A stretch of 64,000 bases of DNA from Nocardioides flavescens (GCF_009823805.1 NZ_WUEK01000003.1:62001-126000), one strand, 5' to 3'; positions 8,271-16,645 are shown, counted from the first letter of the stretch. Made by a program: numbers and translations. The notes: generated by a model not told the origin, from the sequence alone.

Positions 8271-8294
8271 ACATCTGAACAACCGTTCACATGT
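8271..8294. promoter_or_regulatory. ArsR/SmtB-type metal operator between CDF exporter and regulator
   Basis: Core dyad TGAAC-AACC-GTTCA (8276-8289), extended on both sides by C and ACAT/ATGT, making a 24-bp near-perfect palindrome. It closely matches the known SmtB/CzrA/NmtR half-site pattern TGAAC..GTTCA. It sits between the divergent cdf and arsR starts, so one dimer could repress both until metal binds. Confidence 0.85.
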
Positions 8295-8318
8295 CCTGGA
8301 CTCACCTAGGGTGGTGCC

Positions 8319-8663
8319 GTGGGCCACCAGCGGGGCGGGGCGAGCGCCTCCGTACGCGACGGGCTCGACGAGCAGAGCGCGTCCGCGGTCGCCCAGGTGC
8401 TCCAGGGCCTGGCCACTCCGAGCCGGCTCCACATCATCAGTGCCCTCAGTGAGGGGCCGCTCAGCGTCGGGACGCTGGCGACGACGATCGGCATGGAGTC
8501 GTCGGCGGTGTCGCACCAGCTGCGCCACCTGCGCGAGCTCGGCCTGGTGACGGCCGAGCGGCAGGGACGCAGCATCGTCTACGCGCTCTTCGACGAGCAC
8601 GTCCTCGACATCATCGACCAGGCCTTGGCGCACACCGAGCACCTCGACGGCTCTTCGTCCTGA
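8319..8663 (+). CDS. ArsR/SmtB-family zinc-type metal sensor repressor
   Basis: A 114-residue winged-helix repressor. The recognition helix region is MESSAVSHQLRHLRELGLV (about residues 47-65). The C-terminal alpha-5 helix DEHVLDIIDQALAHTEH contains the exact D-x-H-x10-H-x2-H ligand set known from the zinc sensors CzrA and SmtB, so I expect a Zn(II)-class sensor (Co or Ni also possible). No alpha-3N Cys box is present. The GTG start lies 30 bases from the shared operator, with the divergent CDF exporter on the other side. Confidence 0.93.
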   Translation: MGHQRGGASASVRDGLDEQSASAVAQVLQGLATPSRLHIISALSEGPLSVGTLATTIGMESSAVSHQLRHLRELGLVTAERQGRSIVYALFDEHVLDIIDQALAHTEHLDGSSS

Positions 8664-8675
8664 AGCCGGCCCGAC

Positions 8676-9341
8676 TCAGTCGGCGAGCAGCTGGTCGATC
8701 TCCTCGATCTCGGCCTTCTGCGTCGTGACGATGGACTCGGCAAGGTTCTTCGCGTCGGCGAAGCGCCCGTCCTCGAGCTCGGTCCGGGCCATCTCGATCG
8801 CGCCCTCGTGGTGCTGCTTCATCATCTCGAGCCACCTCGTCTGGAACTCGCCGTCGGGCGCGGCCTCGAGCGCGGCCATGTCGTCGGCGCTCATCATCCC
8901 CGGCATGTCGCTGTCGGCCGGGTCGTGGGAGTCGCCCGTGTCCTGCGAGTCGCCGTGGCCGCCGTTGACGTGGTCGAGCGAGGTCTCGGGCACCTGCTCG
9001 CCCCAGGCGGTGAGCCAGTCGACCATGGTCTCGACCTCGGGGGCCTGGGCGTTGCGGATCTCGTCGGCCAGCTGCTGGACGGCCGGGTCGAGCGTGCGCC
9101 CGTCGGTCATGGTGACCATCTCGATGGCCTGGGCGTGGTGCGGGATCATGTCGGTCGCGAAGCTGACGTCGGCGTCGTTGAACACGTCGCCGTTGGCGGC
9201 GGTCTGCGTGCTCGACGCCGGCGAGGCAGAGCCGTCGTCGGCGCTGTCGCCGCAGGCGGCAAGGCCGAGGCCGAGGGTGAGGACGGCGGCGGTGGCGGCG
9301 AGCCGGCGAGCGGTGGTGCGGTTGATTTTCCTGAGTGTCAT
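8676..9341 (-). CDS. DUF305 lipoprotein
   Basis: The 221-residue protein has a lipoprotein signal ending LGLAACGD (lipobox cysteine near residue 30), a low-complexity linker, and a DUF305 domain with its two diagnostic helices, TDMIPHHAQAIEMV and MMKQHHEGAIEMARTEL. The paired His-His and Met residues suggest a metal-binding four-helix bundle outside the membrane. DUF305 proteins are often found with copper handling, but the function is unproven. The ATG at 9341 has GAAGGA upstream. It is followed upstream by a DUF6153 protein; the two often co-occur. Confidence 0.92.
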   Translation of the reverse strand: MTLRKINRTTARRLAATAAVLTLGLGLAACGDSADDGSASPASSTQTAANGDVFNDADVSFATDMIPHHAQAIEMVTMTDGRTLDPAVQQLADEIRNAQAPEVETMVDWLTAWGEQVPETSLDHVNGGHGDSQDTGDSHDPADSDMPGMMSADDMAALEAAPDGEFQTRWLEMMKQHHEGAIEMARTELEDGRFADAKNLAESIVTTQKAEIEEIDQLLAD

Positions 9342-9438
9342 GGGTGCAGTCCTTCGGTGAGCGGTGCGGGAGTCGGGCAGGACGCAGCGCGGTGGCACGC
9401 GGGCGCTCGCACGCGTGGGACCGGAGCTGCGCCGCCTG

Positions 9439-9870
9439 TCAGCAGCGCTGGATCGAGAGGACGAACAGGTCGGGAGGTCGGGGCACCCGGGCCCGGGCCG
9501 AGCCGAGCAGGCCGGGGAGGGCCGCCGGCAGGAGTGACCGCGCACGGGTGACCCGCAGCCGCAGCAGTGCGACTGCCGTCGCGACCGCTGCGACGACCAC
9601 CGCGAGGCACAGGCCCATCAGCCCCATGTCGTGACCCGGGGAGGAGTGACCGGACACGGCCTCCGTGGCCGCGGAGGACGAGGCCGCCGGGGGCGCGTCG
9701 TGCCCGGCGTGCGTGCCCATCGCCATGCCGCTCATCGCATCCGTGCCGGCCATCCCGTGGTCGGACAGTCCGTGCATCGCGAACAGGCCCGCCAAGGCCG
9801 CCAGCACGACCAGCAGACGACCGGCCGTGGAGCCGATCGTCTGCTGGGGAGCGCGACGGTGGAGCATCAC
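9439..9870 (-). CDS. DUF6153-like His/Met-rich membrane protein
   Basis: A 143-residue protein with an N-terminal membrane helix (about residues 16-34), an exported His/Met-rich loop (HGLSDHGMAGTDAMSGMAMG and HAGHDAP), and a second membrane helix (LMGLCLAVVVAAVATAVALL). The C-terminal tail is basic and proline-rich. This is the layout of the DUF6153 family found next to DUF305 proteins in actinobacteria. The Met/His loop suggests copper or silver binding; that is inference. It lies about 100 bases upstream of the DUF305 gene in the same direction, and may share its transcript. Confidence 0.8.
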   Translation of the reverse strand: MMLHRRAPQQTIGSTAGRLLVVLAALAGLFAMHGLSDHGMAGTDAMSGMAMGTHAGHDAPPAASSSAATEAVSGHSSPGHDMGLMGLCLAVVVAAVATAVALLRLRVTRARSLLPAALPGLLGSARARVPRPPDLFVLSIQRC

Positions 9871-9904
9871 CGTCGAGCGTACGTCGGGGGTCGCGTCGGG
9901 CGGC

Positions 9905-10705
9905 TCAGCCGGCCGGCAGGGTCAGCGTGGTGGTGGCGGGGACGCCGGGTCCCTTGGAGCTGACGCCCTTCGTCACGGTGACGGTGAAGTCCACGCTGTC
10001 GGCGCCGGCGGGCACCGGGGTCGGGAAGTGGACGGTGGCCGTCTGCTCCTCGGGGATCGTGAAGGGGACGGTGCCGAGATCGGTGTCGCCGGCCTTCGCG
10101 TCGACGGTGCCCTGGCAGCCGGCCACGCCGGTGCCGCAGCTGAGCTGGAGCGAGACGGTGCCGTCGTCGCTCGGCTGGAGAGCGGTGGTCGTGACCTGCA
10201 CCAGCGAGGGGAACTCCACGCCGGTCGGTGTGTTGTCGCCCTGGGGGTCGAAGCAGCCGTCGAACTCGTAGACGGGGTTGGTGACCTCCGCGCCTCGGCG
10301 GTCGGTGATCGTCTGGAAGCCGACGAGCTTGCTCGGTCCGCTGGCCGTGTAGCAGCCGTTGGAGTGCACGTCGAGCTCGAACTTGCCGTAGCCCTCGGGA
10401 GGCATGGGGTTGTTCGGGTCGGTCCAGGAGACCAGGCAGTTCCAGTTGCTGCCGGGGCCGACGTTGTCCTCGACGGCACCGCCCTTGTCGCACATGGCCT
10501 CGGCCTGCAGTGATGCCGGCGTGACGCCCTGGTGCCCGAGCAGCCGGGCCTGCTGGGAGTAGAGGTTGGCGAACTCGGTCGGCAGGGACCGCTCGAGGCG
10601 GGCCTGCGTCACCGAGCTGCCGCCGCCGGTGCCGGCGAGCACCGCGCCGCTGACGGCGACGACGGCGACGAGGGCCAGGACGACGGAGATGATGGAACGA
10701 CGCAT
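9905..10705 (-). CDS. secreted protein of unknown function, linked to an ABC transporter
   Basis: The 266-residue product starts with a membrane or signal helix (MRRSIISVVLALVAVVAVSGAVLAG), followed by a globular domain with four to six cysteines (AMCDKGG, NWNCLVSW, SNGCYTA, DGCFDP, LSCGTG, GCQGT) suited to disulfides. The C-terminal half looks like an Ig-type beta sandwich (ATVHFPTPVPAGADSVDFTVTV). I do not recognise the family. The ATG at 10705 is only 5 bp past the permease stop, so it is the third gene of an ATPase-permease-secreted protein operon. It could be the transporter's partner or cargo. Confidence 0.8.
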   Translation of the reverse strand: MRRSIISVVLALVAVVAVSGAVLAGTGGGSSVTQARLERSLPTEFANLYSQQARLLGHQGVTPASLQAEAMCDKGGAVEDNVGPGSNWNCLVSWTDPNNPMPPEGYGKFELDVHSNGCYTASGPSKLVGFQTITDRRGAEVTNPVYEFDGCFDPQGDNTPTGVEFPSLVQVTTTALQPSDDGTVSLQLSCGTGVAGCQGTVDAKAGDTDLGTVPFTIPEEQTATVHFPTPVPAGADSVDFTVTVTKGVSSKGPGVPATTTLTLPAG

Positions 10706-10710
10706 GGTGG

Positions 10711-11583
10711 TCAGCCTCCGGTGATGTCGCGACGGCGCAGGATGAGGTAGGCCGCGGTCAGGCAGACCACGCTCCACCCGGCGCTGGTGACGAGTGAGTC
10801 GAGGAGCGGCCCGGTGAACCGGGGTGCCGCGAGGAGGCCGTGCCAGGCCTCGAAGGGGGTGGAGAGCAGGAAGGGTCGCAGCGTCTCGATGCCGCCGAGG
10901 GCACCGACGAGCTGCATGACGAGGCCGAGGACGACGGGCGCCGCGATGCCGACGGCGGCGTTGCGCGACCAGACCGAGAACAGTAGGGCCAGGCAGGTGA
11001 AGCCGATGATCGGCAGCGCCATCGACGCCCACGCGCCCGCCACCAGGGCCAGTGCGGTGTGGGCCGGGACGACCTGCCCGGACAGGCCGGTCAGGGGCTG
11101 GTGGCCCACGACGAGCCAGCTCGCGGCGATCGTCGAGGCCGCCAGCAGGGCGAGCGTCACGAGGGCGAACGCGACCGCGACGGCGGTCTTGGCCCAGAAC
11201 AGCGTCGAGCGGCTCGTGGACCGGGTCAGCACGGTCTTCCAGGTGCCGTGCTGGTCCTCGCTGGCGAAGATGTCGCCCGCGACGACCGCGGTCAGCAGCG
11301 GGAGGACCCACTGCGAGGCGAAGCCGAGGACGAGCAGGGCCATGGCGAAGCCGTTGTCGGTGGCGAACCGGCCGAACAGCGTGTCCTTCGGCGGCCGGGG
11401 CTGGGAGTGCACGATCACGACCACCGCGAGCGGGGCCAGGACGGCGCCGACGAGGAGGGCCTTGGTGCGCAGCTGGGAGCGCAGCTTGCGGCTCTCCCAG
11501 GACAGCGCCGCGCCGAGGCCGGGGCGGTGGGCCGCTGCGTCCACGACCGGGGCGCGGTGCCTCTGGACGGTGGTCGAGGTCAT
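10711..11583 (-). CDS. ABC-2 type transporter permease
   Basis: The 290-residue protein has about six membrane helices and the ABC-2 layout. A cytosolic N-terminus with WESRKLRSQLRTKALLVGA leads into the first helix, a periplasmic loop follows (SQPRPPKDTLFGRFATDNG), and the region SEDQHGTWKTVLTRSTSR between helices 2 and 3 is the conserved coupling segment that contacts the ATPase. Its ATG overlaps the ATPase stop codon by 4 bp, which indicates translational coupling. The substrate is unknown. Such actinobacterial exporters controlled by nearby two-component systems often deal with antimicrobial or envelope stress. Confidence 0.9.
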   Translation of the reverse strand: MTSTTVQRHRAPVVDAAAHRPGLGAALSWESRKLRSQLRTKALLVGAVLAPLAVVVIVHSQPRPPKDTLFGRFATDNGFAMALLVLGFASQWVLPLLTAVVAGDIFASEDQHGTWKTVLTRSTSRSTLFWAKTAVAVAFALVTLALLAASTIAASWLVVGHQPLTGLSGQVVPAHTALALVAGAWASMALPIIGFTCLALLFSVWSRNAAVGIAAPVVLGLVMQLVGALGGIETLRPFLLSTPFEAWHGLLAAPRFTGPLLDSLVTSAGWSVVCLTAAYLILRRRDITGG

Positions 11584-12572
11584 CGCCCGGCCCCCTTTGC
11601 GCTGCGGGTGCCGGTGCGGGTGTCGGTGCGGGTGTCGGTGAGCATGAAGAAGAGCGCCTCCAGCGGGGTCTGGGTGGGGGTGAACTGCCGCAGCTCGAGG
11701 TCGGCGCGGACCAGGTCGGCGACGTACGCCGAGAGCCGCTCTCGCGAGCCGATCGCGACCAGCCCGCCCTCGGGGTCGGTCTCGACGGCGATGTCGGGGT
11801 GCTGCTCCCGGGCCAGCGCGACGGCGAGGGCGTCGTCGCTGGTGCTGAGCAGGTGGCCGGGGTCGGGGGCCATGGCGCGCAGGTCGCCGATGGAGCCGTG
11901 GAAGGCGACCTGCCCGCGGGCCATGATCGTGACGTTGTCGCAGATCTCCTCGACCTCGTCCATGTGGTGGGAGGAGAGCAGCACGGTCAGGCCGCTGTCG
12001 GCGAGCCGCGTGACCAGGGCTCGCATGTCGCGGATGCCGCCGGGGTCGAGGCCGTTGGCCGGCTCGTCGAGCACCAGCAGCCGCGGGTCGCGCAGCAGGC
12101 TGGCCGCGACGCCGAGGCGCTGCCGCATGCCGTAGGAGTAGCCCGCGACCTTGTCGCCCTCGCGGCCGGCGAGGTCGACGACGTCGAGCACCCCCTCGAT
12201 CCGCCGGCTCCGCGACCCGCGGTCGCCGCCGTCGAGCAGGGCGAGCCCCTCGAGGTTCTGCCGGCCGGTCAGGTAGGGGTAGAAGCGCGGGCTCTCGATG
12301 AACCCCGCCACCCCGTCGAGGACGCCGACGCCGGAGTCGGCCCAGGTGCGGCCGAAGACCCTGACGGTGCCGGAGTCGGGGCGGATGAGCCCGAAGAGCA
12401 TGCGCAGGAACGTCGTCTTGCCGGCGCCGTTGGGGCCGAGGATGCCGTAGACCTCGCCCGGGGCGACGCTGAGGGACAGGTGGTCGACGGCGACCAGGTC
12501 GCCGTACCTCTTGGTGACGTCGACGGCCTCGACCGCCAGCGCGGTGTGCGGTGGTGTCTGCATGCTCGGCAC
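11580..12572 (-). CDS. ABC transporter ATP-binding protein
   Basis: A 330-residue single ATPase for the adjacent ABC-2 permease. Walker A is GPNGAGKTT (about residue 47), the signature is YSYGMRQRLGVAASLL (variant of LSGGQ), Walker B is LLVLDEPANGLDP, and the switch histidine is in LLSSHHMDEVEEICD. The C-terminal 100 residues form the usual regulatory extension, ending in an odd TDTRTDTRTGTR stretch encoded by a 12-bp tandem repeat at about 11613-11640. An ATG at 12563 could also be the start. A direct repeat suited to an OmpR-type regulator lies just upstream, and the response regulator gene is close by. Confidence 0.93.
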   Translation of the reverse strand: MPSMQTPPHTALAVEAVDVTKRYGDLVAVDHLSLSVAPGEVYGILGPNGAGKTTFLRMLFGLIRPDSGTVRVFGRTWADSGVGVLDGVAGFIESPRFYPYLTGRQNLEGLALLDGGDRGSRSRRIEGVLDVVDLAGREGDKVAGYSYGMRQRLGVAASLLRDPRLLVLDEPANGLDPGGIRDMRALVTRLADSGLTVLLSSHHMDEVEEICDNVTIMARGQVAFHGSIGDLRAMAPDPGHLLSTSDDALAVALAREQHPDIAVETDPEGGLVAIGSRERLSAYVADLVRADLELRQFTPTQTPLEALFFMLTDTRTDTRTGTRSAKGAGR

Positions 12573-12586
12573 GCTAGGGAGGCGAC

Positions 12587-12605
12587 CGTGAAGGGAAGAT
12601 GAAGC
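12587..12605 (-). promoter_or_regulatory. candidate response-regulator site upstream of the ABC operon
   Basis: Read on the minus strand, two CTTCA blocks are repeated at 11-bp spacing (CTTCATCTTCCCTTCA). This is the direct-repeat geometry expected for head-to-tail OmpR-family dimers. It sits between the kinase stop codon and the ATPase start, about 15 bases before the latter, where a short CTAGCGT (-10-like) also occurs. The adjacent OmpR-type regulator is the likely binder (inference). Confidence 0.45.
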
Positions 12606-12621
12606 CGGCGGGATCGCGGTT

Positions 12622-14064
12622 TCACCCGGCGGACGGCACCGCCGCGGGGAGGATGACGGAGACCGTCATCGCATCGTCGTGGCGGCAGAGCACCTCGGTC
12701 ACGGCCCCGCTCGAGACGTGGTGGCCGGCGTGGCACAGACGCAGCTCACCACCCGAGGTCGCGACCTGGGCCTCGACGATCGACAGGCCGAGCCCGGCCC
12801 CGGGCCGGGACCGGGCCTCAGGCGCCCGGCTGAAGCGGCGGGTGGCCTGGGCCAGCAGCTCGGGGTCCATCCCCTCGCCGTGGTCGGCCACCTCGAGGAC
12901 GACGTGGGCCGCCTCACGACGGACCCGGATCGTGACGGGTGGTCGACCGTGCGTGACGGCGTTGGCGAGCAGGTTGGTCACGATGCGACCGAGCGCGGAC
13001 GCCTCGACGACGGCGTGCGCCTCTGCCGTCGCTGGCACGAGGTGGAGGTCGGCGGCCTGCTCGGGGTGCGCGGCCAGCCAGCCGTCCACGACCTCCCGCG
13101 TTGTTGCGACGACGTCGGTCGACGCCTCGGTCTCGGGCGGACGCCGGCTCAGGGCGAGGAGCTGCTCGGCCAGGTCGGCCAGCCGGGTGACGTCGACCTC
13201 GAGCTCGTCGAGCGCGCGCTCGTGCTCCTCCACCGAGCGGGTGCGGCGCCGCGTCAGCTGGATCCGGGACTTGAGCAACGTCAGCGGGGTCCGCAGCTCG
13301 TGGCTCGCGTCGTTCACGAACTGGCGTTCCCGGTCCAGCGACTGCTCGAGCGCGCCGAGCATCTCGTTGAGCGTGTGGCCGAGCCGGGTGACCTCGTCGT
13401 CACGGGAGGCGGGGACGTCGAGCCGCACCCCCGATGCGCCGGCGGAGATCTCGGCGGCGCGGCGCCGGTAGCGCTCCACCGGCCGCAGGGCGAGCCGGGC
13501 CAGGACGTCGCCGACGACGCAGGCGACCAGCAGGGCCCCCAGTCCGGCGAGCGACAGCTGCAGCAGCAGCTCGCGCAGCGCCTCGTCGCGGTGGTCGCGG
13601 CGTACGCCGACCAGCAGGTAGGCCGCGGCCCGCTCGCCGGTGGACGGGAGCGCGGTGACCCGGACGCGGTAGGGCTCGTCGGCGACCGGCAGGAAGCTGC
13701 CGACGTCGAGGGTCCGCACGCCCGAGGCGCCGACCCGGTCCAGGGCCGCCCGCGAGACCAGGGACGTGCTCGGTGCCGGTCCGCCCGAGTCCAGCACCGT
13801 CCCGGCCCGGTCGAGGACCTGCCAGCCCGCGCCGGTCGCGGTCGCCCGCTCGGTCGAGGTGACCTGGCCGTCGGCGCCGACGAGGGGCGCGATGACGCCG
13901 GTCGCGGCGGCGAGCTCGGTGTCGAGACCCCGGTCGAGGGCGTACTGCACGCGCCAGTAGACGAAGGCCCCCGCCGCGGTCAGCAGCACGAGCATCGCGA
14001 CCGCGAACCCGGCGACGAGCCGGATCCGCAGGGGCAGGTGCCGGACCCGCCGAGCGGCGTTCAC
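12622..14064 (-). CDS. sensor histidine kinase (two-component system)
   Basis: The 480-residue membrane kinase has TM1 at about residues 14-36, an extracytoplasmic sensor region to about 160, TM2 (LLLQLSLAGLGALLVACVV), a HAMP linker, the HisKA H-box DASHELRTPLTLLKS with the phosphorylated His near residue 257, and a HATPase domain with N-box LGRIVTNLLANAVTHG, G1 DHGEGMD and G2 GAGLGLSIVEAQV. The GTG at 14064 overlaps the response-regulator stop codon (GTGA), giving a coupled pair. The signal is unknown. The ABC exporter operon immediately downstream is its likely target. Confidence 0.93.
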   Translation of the reverse strand: MNAARRVRHLPLRIRLVAGFAVAMLVLLTAAGAFVYWRVQYALDRGLDTELAAATGVIAPLVGADGQVTSTERATATGAGWQVLDRAGTVLDSGGPAPSTSLVSRAALDRVGASGVRTLDVGSFLPVADEPYRVRVTALPSTGERAAAYLLVGVRRDHRDEALRELLLQLSLAGLGALLVACVVGDVLARLALRPVERYRRRAAEISAGASGVRLDVPASRDDEVTRLGHTLNEMLGALEQSLDRERQFVNDASHELRTPLTLLKSRIQLTRRRTRSVEEHERALDELEVDVTRLADLAEQLLALSRRPPETEASTDVVATTREVVDGWLAAHPEQAADLHLVPATAEAHAVVEASALGRIVTNLLANAVTHGRPPVTIRVRREAAHVVLEVADHGEGMDPELLAQATRRFSRAPEARSRPGAGLGLSIVEAQVATSGGELRLCHAGHHVSSGAVTEVLCRHDDAMTVSVILPAAVPSAG

Positions 14065-14744
14065 GACGGCGGTTCCATCCGGTATCCGGCTCCCCGCACC
14101 GTCGTGATGCTCGAGGTGCCGAACGGCTTGTCGATCTTGCTGCGGATCGTGGCCAGGTGGACGTCGATGACGTTGCTGCGCAGGTCGGTCTCGCCGTCCC
14201 AGACCTCGTCGAGGATCGTGTAGCGCGAGACCACCTTGCCGAGGTTGACGGCGAGCAGCCGGAGGATGTCGAACTCGCGGGTCGACAGGTCGATGGCGAC
14301 CGTGCCGCGCCGCACGGTCCGGGCGCCGCCGTCGATCACCAGGTCGCCCACCTCGACGACGTCGTGGTCGTCGTCGTACGACGCTCGGCGGTGCAGCGCC
14401 CGCAGCCGGGCCAGCAGCTCGTCGAGGTCGAACGGCTTGGCGAGGTAGTCGTCGGCGCCGGCGTCGAGGCCGCTGATCCGGTCGCGGACCTCGCCGCGGG
14501 CGGTCAGCATCAGCACCGGGGTCGTCACCCCGAGGTCCCGCAGCCTGCGGCACACGGTCAGGCCCTCGACCCCCGGGAGCATCCAGTCCAGCAGCAGGAC
14601 GTCGTAGGGAAGGCCGTCGGGCAGCGCCCGGGCGTACGCCGAGCGGCCGTCGTGGACGACCTCCACCTCCCAGCCGGCCTCGGTGAGCGACTGCTCGAGC
14701 AGCGCGGCGAGGCGGACGTCGTCCTCGGCGACCAGGACCCGCAT
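14061..14744 (-). CDS. OmpR/PhoB-family response regulator
   Basis: A 227-residue regulator with an N-terminal receiver domain: acidic pocket AEDDVRL, phospho-accepting Asp in LLLDWMLPGVEG near residue 51, Thr in LMLTARGE, Lys in YLAKPFDLDELLARL. The C-terminal winged helix has the recognition helix region ETDLRSNVIDVHLATIRSKI. It overlaps the kinase gene by 4 bp and is the first gene of the pair. It probably acts on the direct repeat at 12587 to control the ABC transporter. Confidence 0.95.
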   Translation of the reverse strand: MRVLVAEDDVRLAALLEQSLTEAGWEVEVVHDGRSAYARALPDGLPYDVLLLDWMLPGVEGLTVCRRLRDLGVTTPVLMLTARGEVRDRISGLDAGADDYLAKPFDLDELLARLRALHRRASYDDDHDVVEVGDLVIDGGARTVRRGTVAIDLSTREFDILRLLAVNLGKVVSRYTILDEVWDGETDLRSNVIDVHLATIRSKIDKPFGTSSITTVRGAGYRMEPPS

Positions 14745-14815
14745 CTCGACCTCCTCGCACCGCGGGGACTCCCAGGTCTACACCTCGCCCGGTGGCCGCG
14801 GGCCCGGGGCCGCGG

Positions 14816-15334
14816 TCAGGAGCCGGACGAGACCTGGTCGCCCCAGACGGCCTCGGCGCCGGAGTCGCCGACGCGGTAGACCTGCACCGAGGTGGCGACG
14901 GCGGCCAGCAGCGCCAGGACGGCGACGACGTTGACCGCCATCGACCCGCCGGCGCGACCGGCCTCGCTGCGCACCGGGGTGCCGCGACCGTCGACCGACT
15001 CGACGGGCGCGGAGCGGACCCGACGCCGGTCGAGCACGACCAGGGCCAGCACCAGGACGAGCAGCGGGATGCAGAACCAGATCATCTGGTCGCCGAGCTC
15101 GGCGTGGCGACCGGGGTCGCCCACGCGCTTCTCGAGCGCCTCGCCGCTGGAGGTCGCGACCGGCACCAGGACGGTCGCGACAGCGGCGATGGCGACGACG
15201 AGCGCGCCGTACCGCAGGCGCCAGGCGGGGCGCACGACCAGCGCGAGCGTGCCGAGGCACGCCAGCGGGAGCAGCACGACGACGGCGTGCACGACGAGGG
15301 GGTGGACGGGCAGGCCGTTGATGAGGTCGAACAC
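14816..15334 (-). CDS. DUF2231-family membrane protein
   Basis: The 172-residue protein begins MFDLINGLPVHPLVVHAVVVLLPLA, with the HPLVVH motif typical of DUF2231 (predicted heme- or quinone-associated membrane proteins of unknown function). Four membrane helices are visible: two at residues 10-60, one at 83-103, and one near 133-152. A second conserved-looking segment, HAELGDQMIWF, lies before helix 3. It lies about 70 bases upstream of the response regulator on the same strand and may be cotranscribed with it. Confidence 0.85.
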   Translation of the reverse strand: MFDLINGLPVHPLVVHAVVVLLPLACLGTLALVVRPAWRLRYGALVVAIAAVATVLVPVATSSGEALEKRVGDPGRHAELGDQMIWFCIPLLVLVLALVVLDRRRVRSAPVESVDGRGTPVRSEAGRAGGSMAVNVVAVLALLAAVATSVQVYRVGDSGAEAVWGDQVSSGS

Positions 15335-15346
15335 GTGGCGCTCCGA

Positions 15347-15405
15347 GGGGTGAGAGTGGGCGGCGCCACGGTGGCGTCCCCTGGACGGTGCCCGATTCTC
15401 ACCCC
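15347..15405 (-). terminator. composite stem-loop between SDR and DUF2231 genes
   Basis: GGGGTGAGA (15347-15355) pairs with TCTCACCCC (15397-15405), and an inner CGCCAC/GTGGCG hairpin lies between them. It follows the minus-strand SDR gene at 15456 and precedes the DUF2231 start, so a terminator or 5' leader structure is plausible. Confidence 0.4.
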
Positions 15406-15455
15406 CACGGGCGGTCGCGCGTGGGAACTCAAGGCCCCCGGAGCGCGTCGGCTGC

Positions 15456-16523
15456 TCAGGGGATGACGCGGGATGCGCGGTAGCGCTCGACGTAGTCGAA
15501 GAACGCGTCGCGGGTGTTGCGGTGGCCGAGGAAGCCCGCGTCGCGGCTCTTGTTCATGTCGGTCAGCACCTCGATCTCGCGGCCCAGGTCGCCGTCGGTG
15601 TGCCACCACGACGCGACCCGGTCGAGCTCGGGCTCGACGAGGTCGTGGCGCTCGGCGATCTCGCGCCAGGTGTCCTCGGCGCCGGCCATCGCCTGCTCGA
15701 GCGGGCGCGGCGCGTCGGCGTACCCCTCCCACGCGAGGCCGAAGTGCTCGGCGACCTGGGGCCACAGCCAGCGCCAGCGGAAGACGTCACCGTTGGCGAT
15801 GTTGAAGGCCTCGTCCTGGCCGCGGGGGTCGGTCGCGCACCACAGCATCTGCTCGGCGAGCAGGTCGGCGTCGGTCACGTCGGTGACGCTGTTCCACTGC
15901 GTCTCGGAGCCGGGGAAGACGAACGGTGTGCCGCGCTCGCGGCAGATGGTGGCGTAGGCGCACAGCGTGGCGACCATGTTCATCGCGTTGCCGGTGGCGA
16001 AGCCGAAGACGGTGTGGGCCCGGTGGACGCTCCAGGTGAAGCCGTTGCGGGCGGCCGAGGCGAAGAGCTCGTCCTCCTGGGCGTAGTAGAAGTTCGGGGC
16101 CGGGAGCCGGTCCTCGTACTCGTGGAACGGCGTGTCCGGCATCTCGCCCTGGGCGTAGGCCTCGAAGGGGCCGAGGTAGTGCTTGAGCCCGGTCATCAGC
16201 GCGACGTGGCGCACGGTGCCCGCGGGCTCGAGGGCGGCGAGGAGGTGACGCACCGCGCCCCCGTTGACCTCGATGTTCGCGGCCTCGGTCTCGCGCCGGG
16301 TCCACGCGGTGTAGGCGACGACGTCGGGGCGAACGTCGGCCAGCGCCTCGGTCAGCCCCGCCTGGTCGGCGAGGTCGCCGACGACCGGGGTCACGCCGTC
16401 GGGCGCGCCGCCGCTGCGGGAGAGGCCGTACGTCGTCCAGCCCTGCTCGGCGAAGAGCCGGGCCACCGACTGTCCGACGATGCCCGTCGAGCCCACGACC
16501 AGTGCGCGTCCTGCGTCCGTCAC
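15456..16523 (-). CDS. PRISE-like SDR family oxidoreductase
   Basis: A 355-residue short-chain reductase of the extended, atypical kind. The N-terminal Rossmann motif is VVGSTGIVGQSVARLF (GxxGxxG). The active-site segment is NFYYAQEDELFASAA, the form seen in progesterone 5-beta-reductase/iridoid-synthase-like (PRISE) enzymes rather than YxxxK, and the motif MTGLKHYLGPFEAY also fits that group. Bacterial members reduce enones with NADPH, but their natural substrates are mostly unknown. Length is normal for the family. It stands alone, with a terminator upstream and a stem-loop downstream. Confidence 0.88.
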   Translation of the reverse strand: MTDAGRALVVGSTGIVGQSVARLFAEQGWTTYGLSRSGGAPDGVTPVVGDLADQAGLTEALADVRPDVVAYTAWTRRETEAANIEVNGGAVRHLLAALEPAGTVRHVALMTGLKHYLGPFEAYAQGEMPDTPFHEYEDRLPAPNFYYAQEDELFASAARNGFTWSVHRAHTVFGFATGNAMNMVATLCAYATICRERGTPFVFPGSETQWNSVTDVTDADLLAEQMLWCATDPRGQDEAFNIANGDVFRWRWLWPQVAEHFGLAWEGYADAPRPLEQAMAGAEDTWREIAERHDLVEPELDRVASWWHTDGDLGREIEVLTDMNKSRDAGFLGHRNTRDAFFDYVERYRASRVIP

Positions 16524-16582
16524 GTCTTCGTCCCTCTTCCCTGGGGTCCTGCTGCTGTGTGCGTGCGTCTGTCCCGGACACG

Positions 16583-16613
16583 CCTCGGCCCGGACACGCG
16601 GTCCGGGCCGAGG
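16583..16613 (-). terminator. terminator of the DUF2383-type gene
   Basis: 13-bp perfect stem CCTCGGCCCGGAC/GTCCGGGCCGAGG with loop ACGCG, 32 bases past the stop of the minus-strand gene at 16646. Confidence 0.8.
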
Positions 16614-16645
16614 ACGTGGGTGGTGTTGTCGATCGGTGGGGAGGG

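Noticed and set aside
11613..11640. 12-bp tandem repeat as a possible regulatory microsatellite
   Set aside because: It lies inside the coding end of the ABC ATPase (TDTRTDTRTGTR) and is better seen as low-complexity coding sequence.
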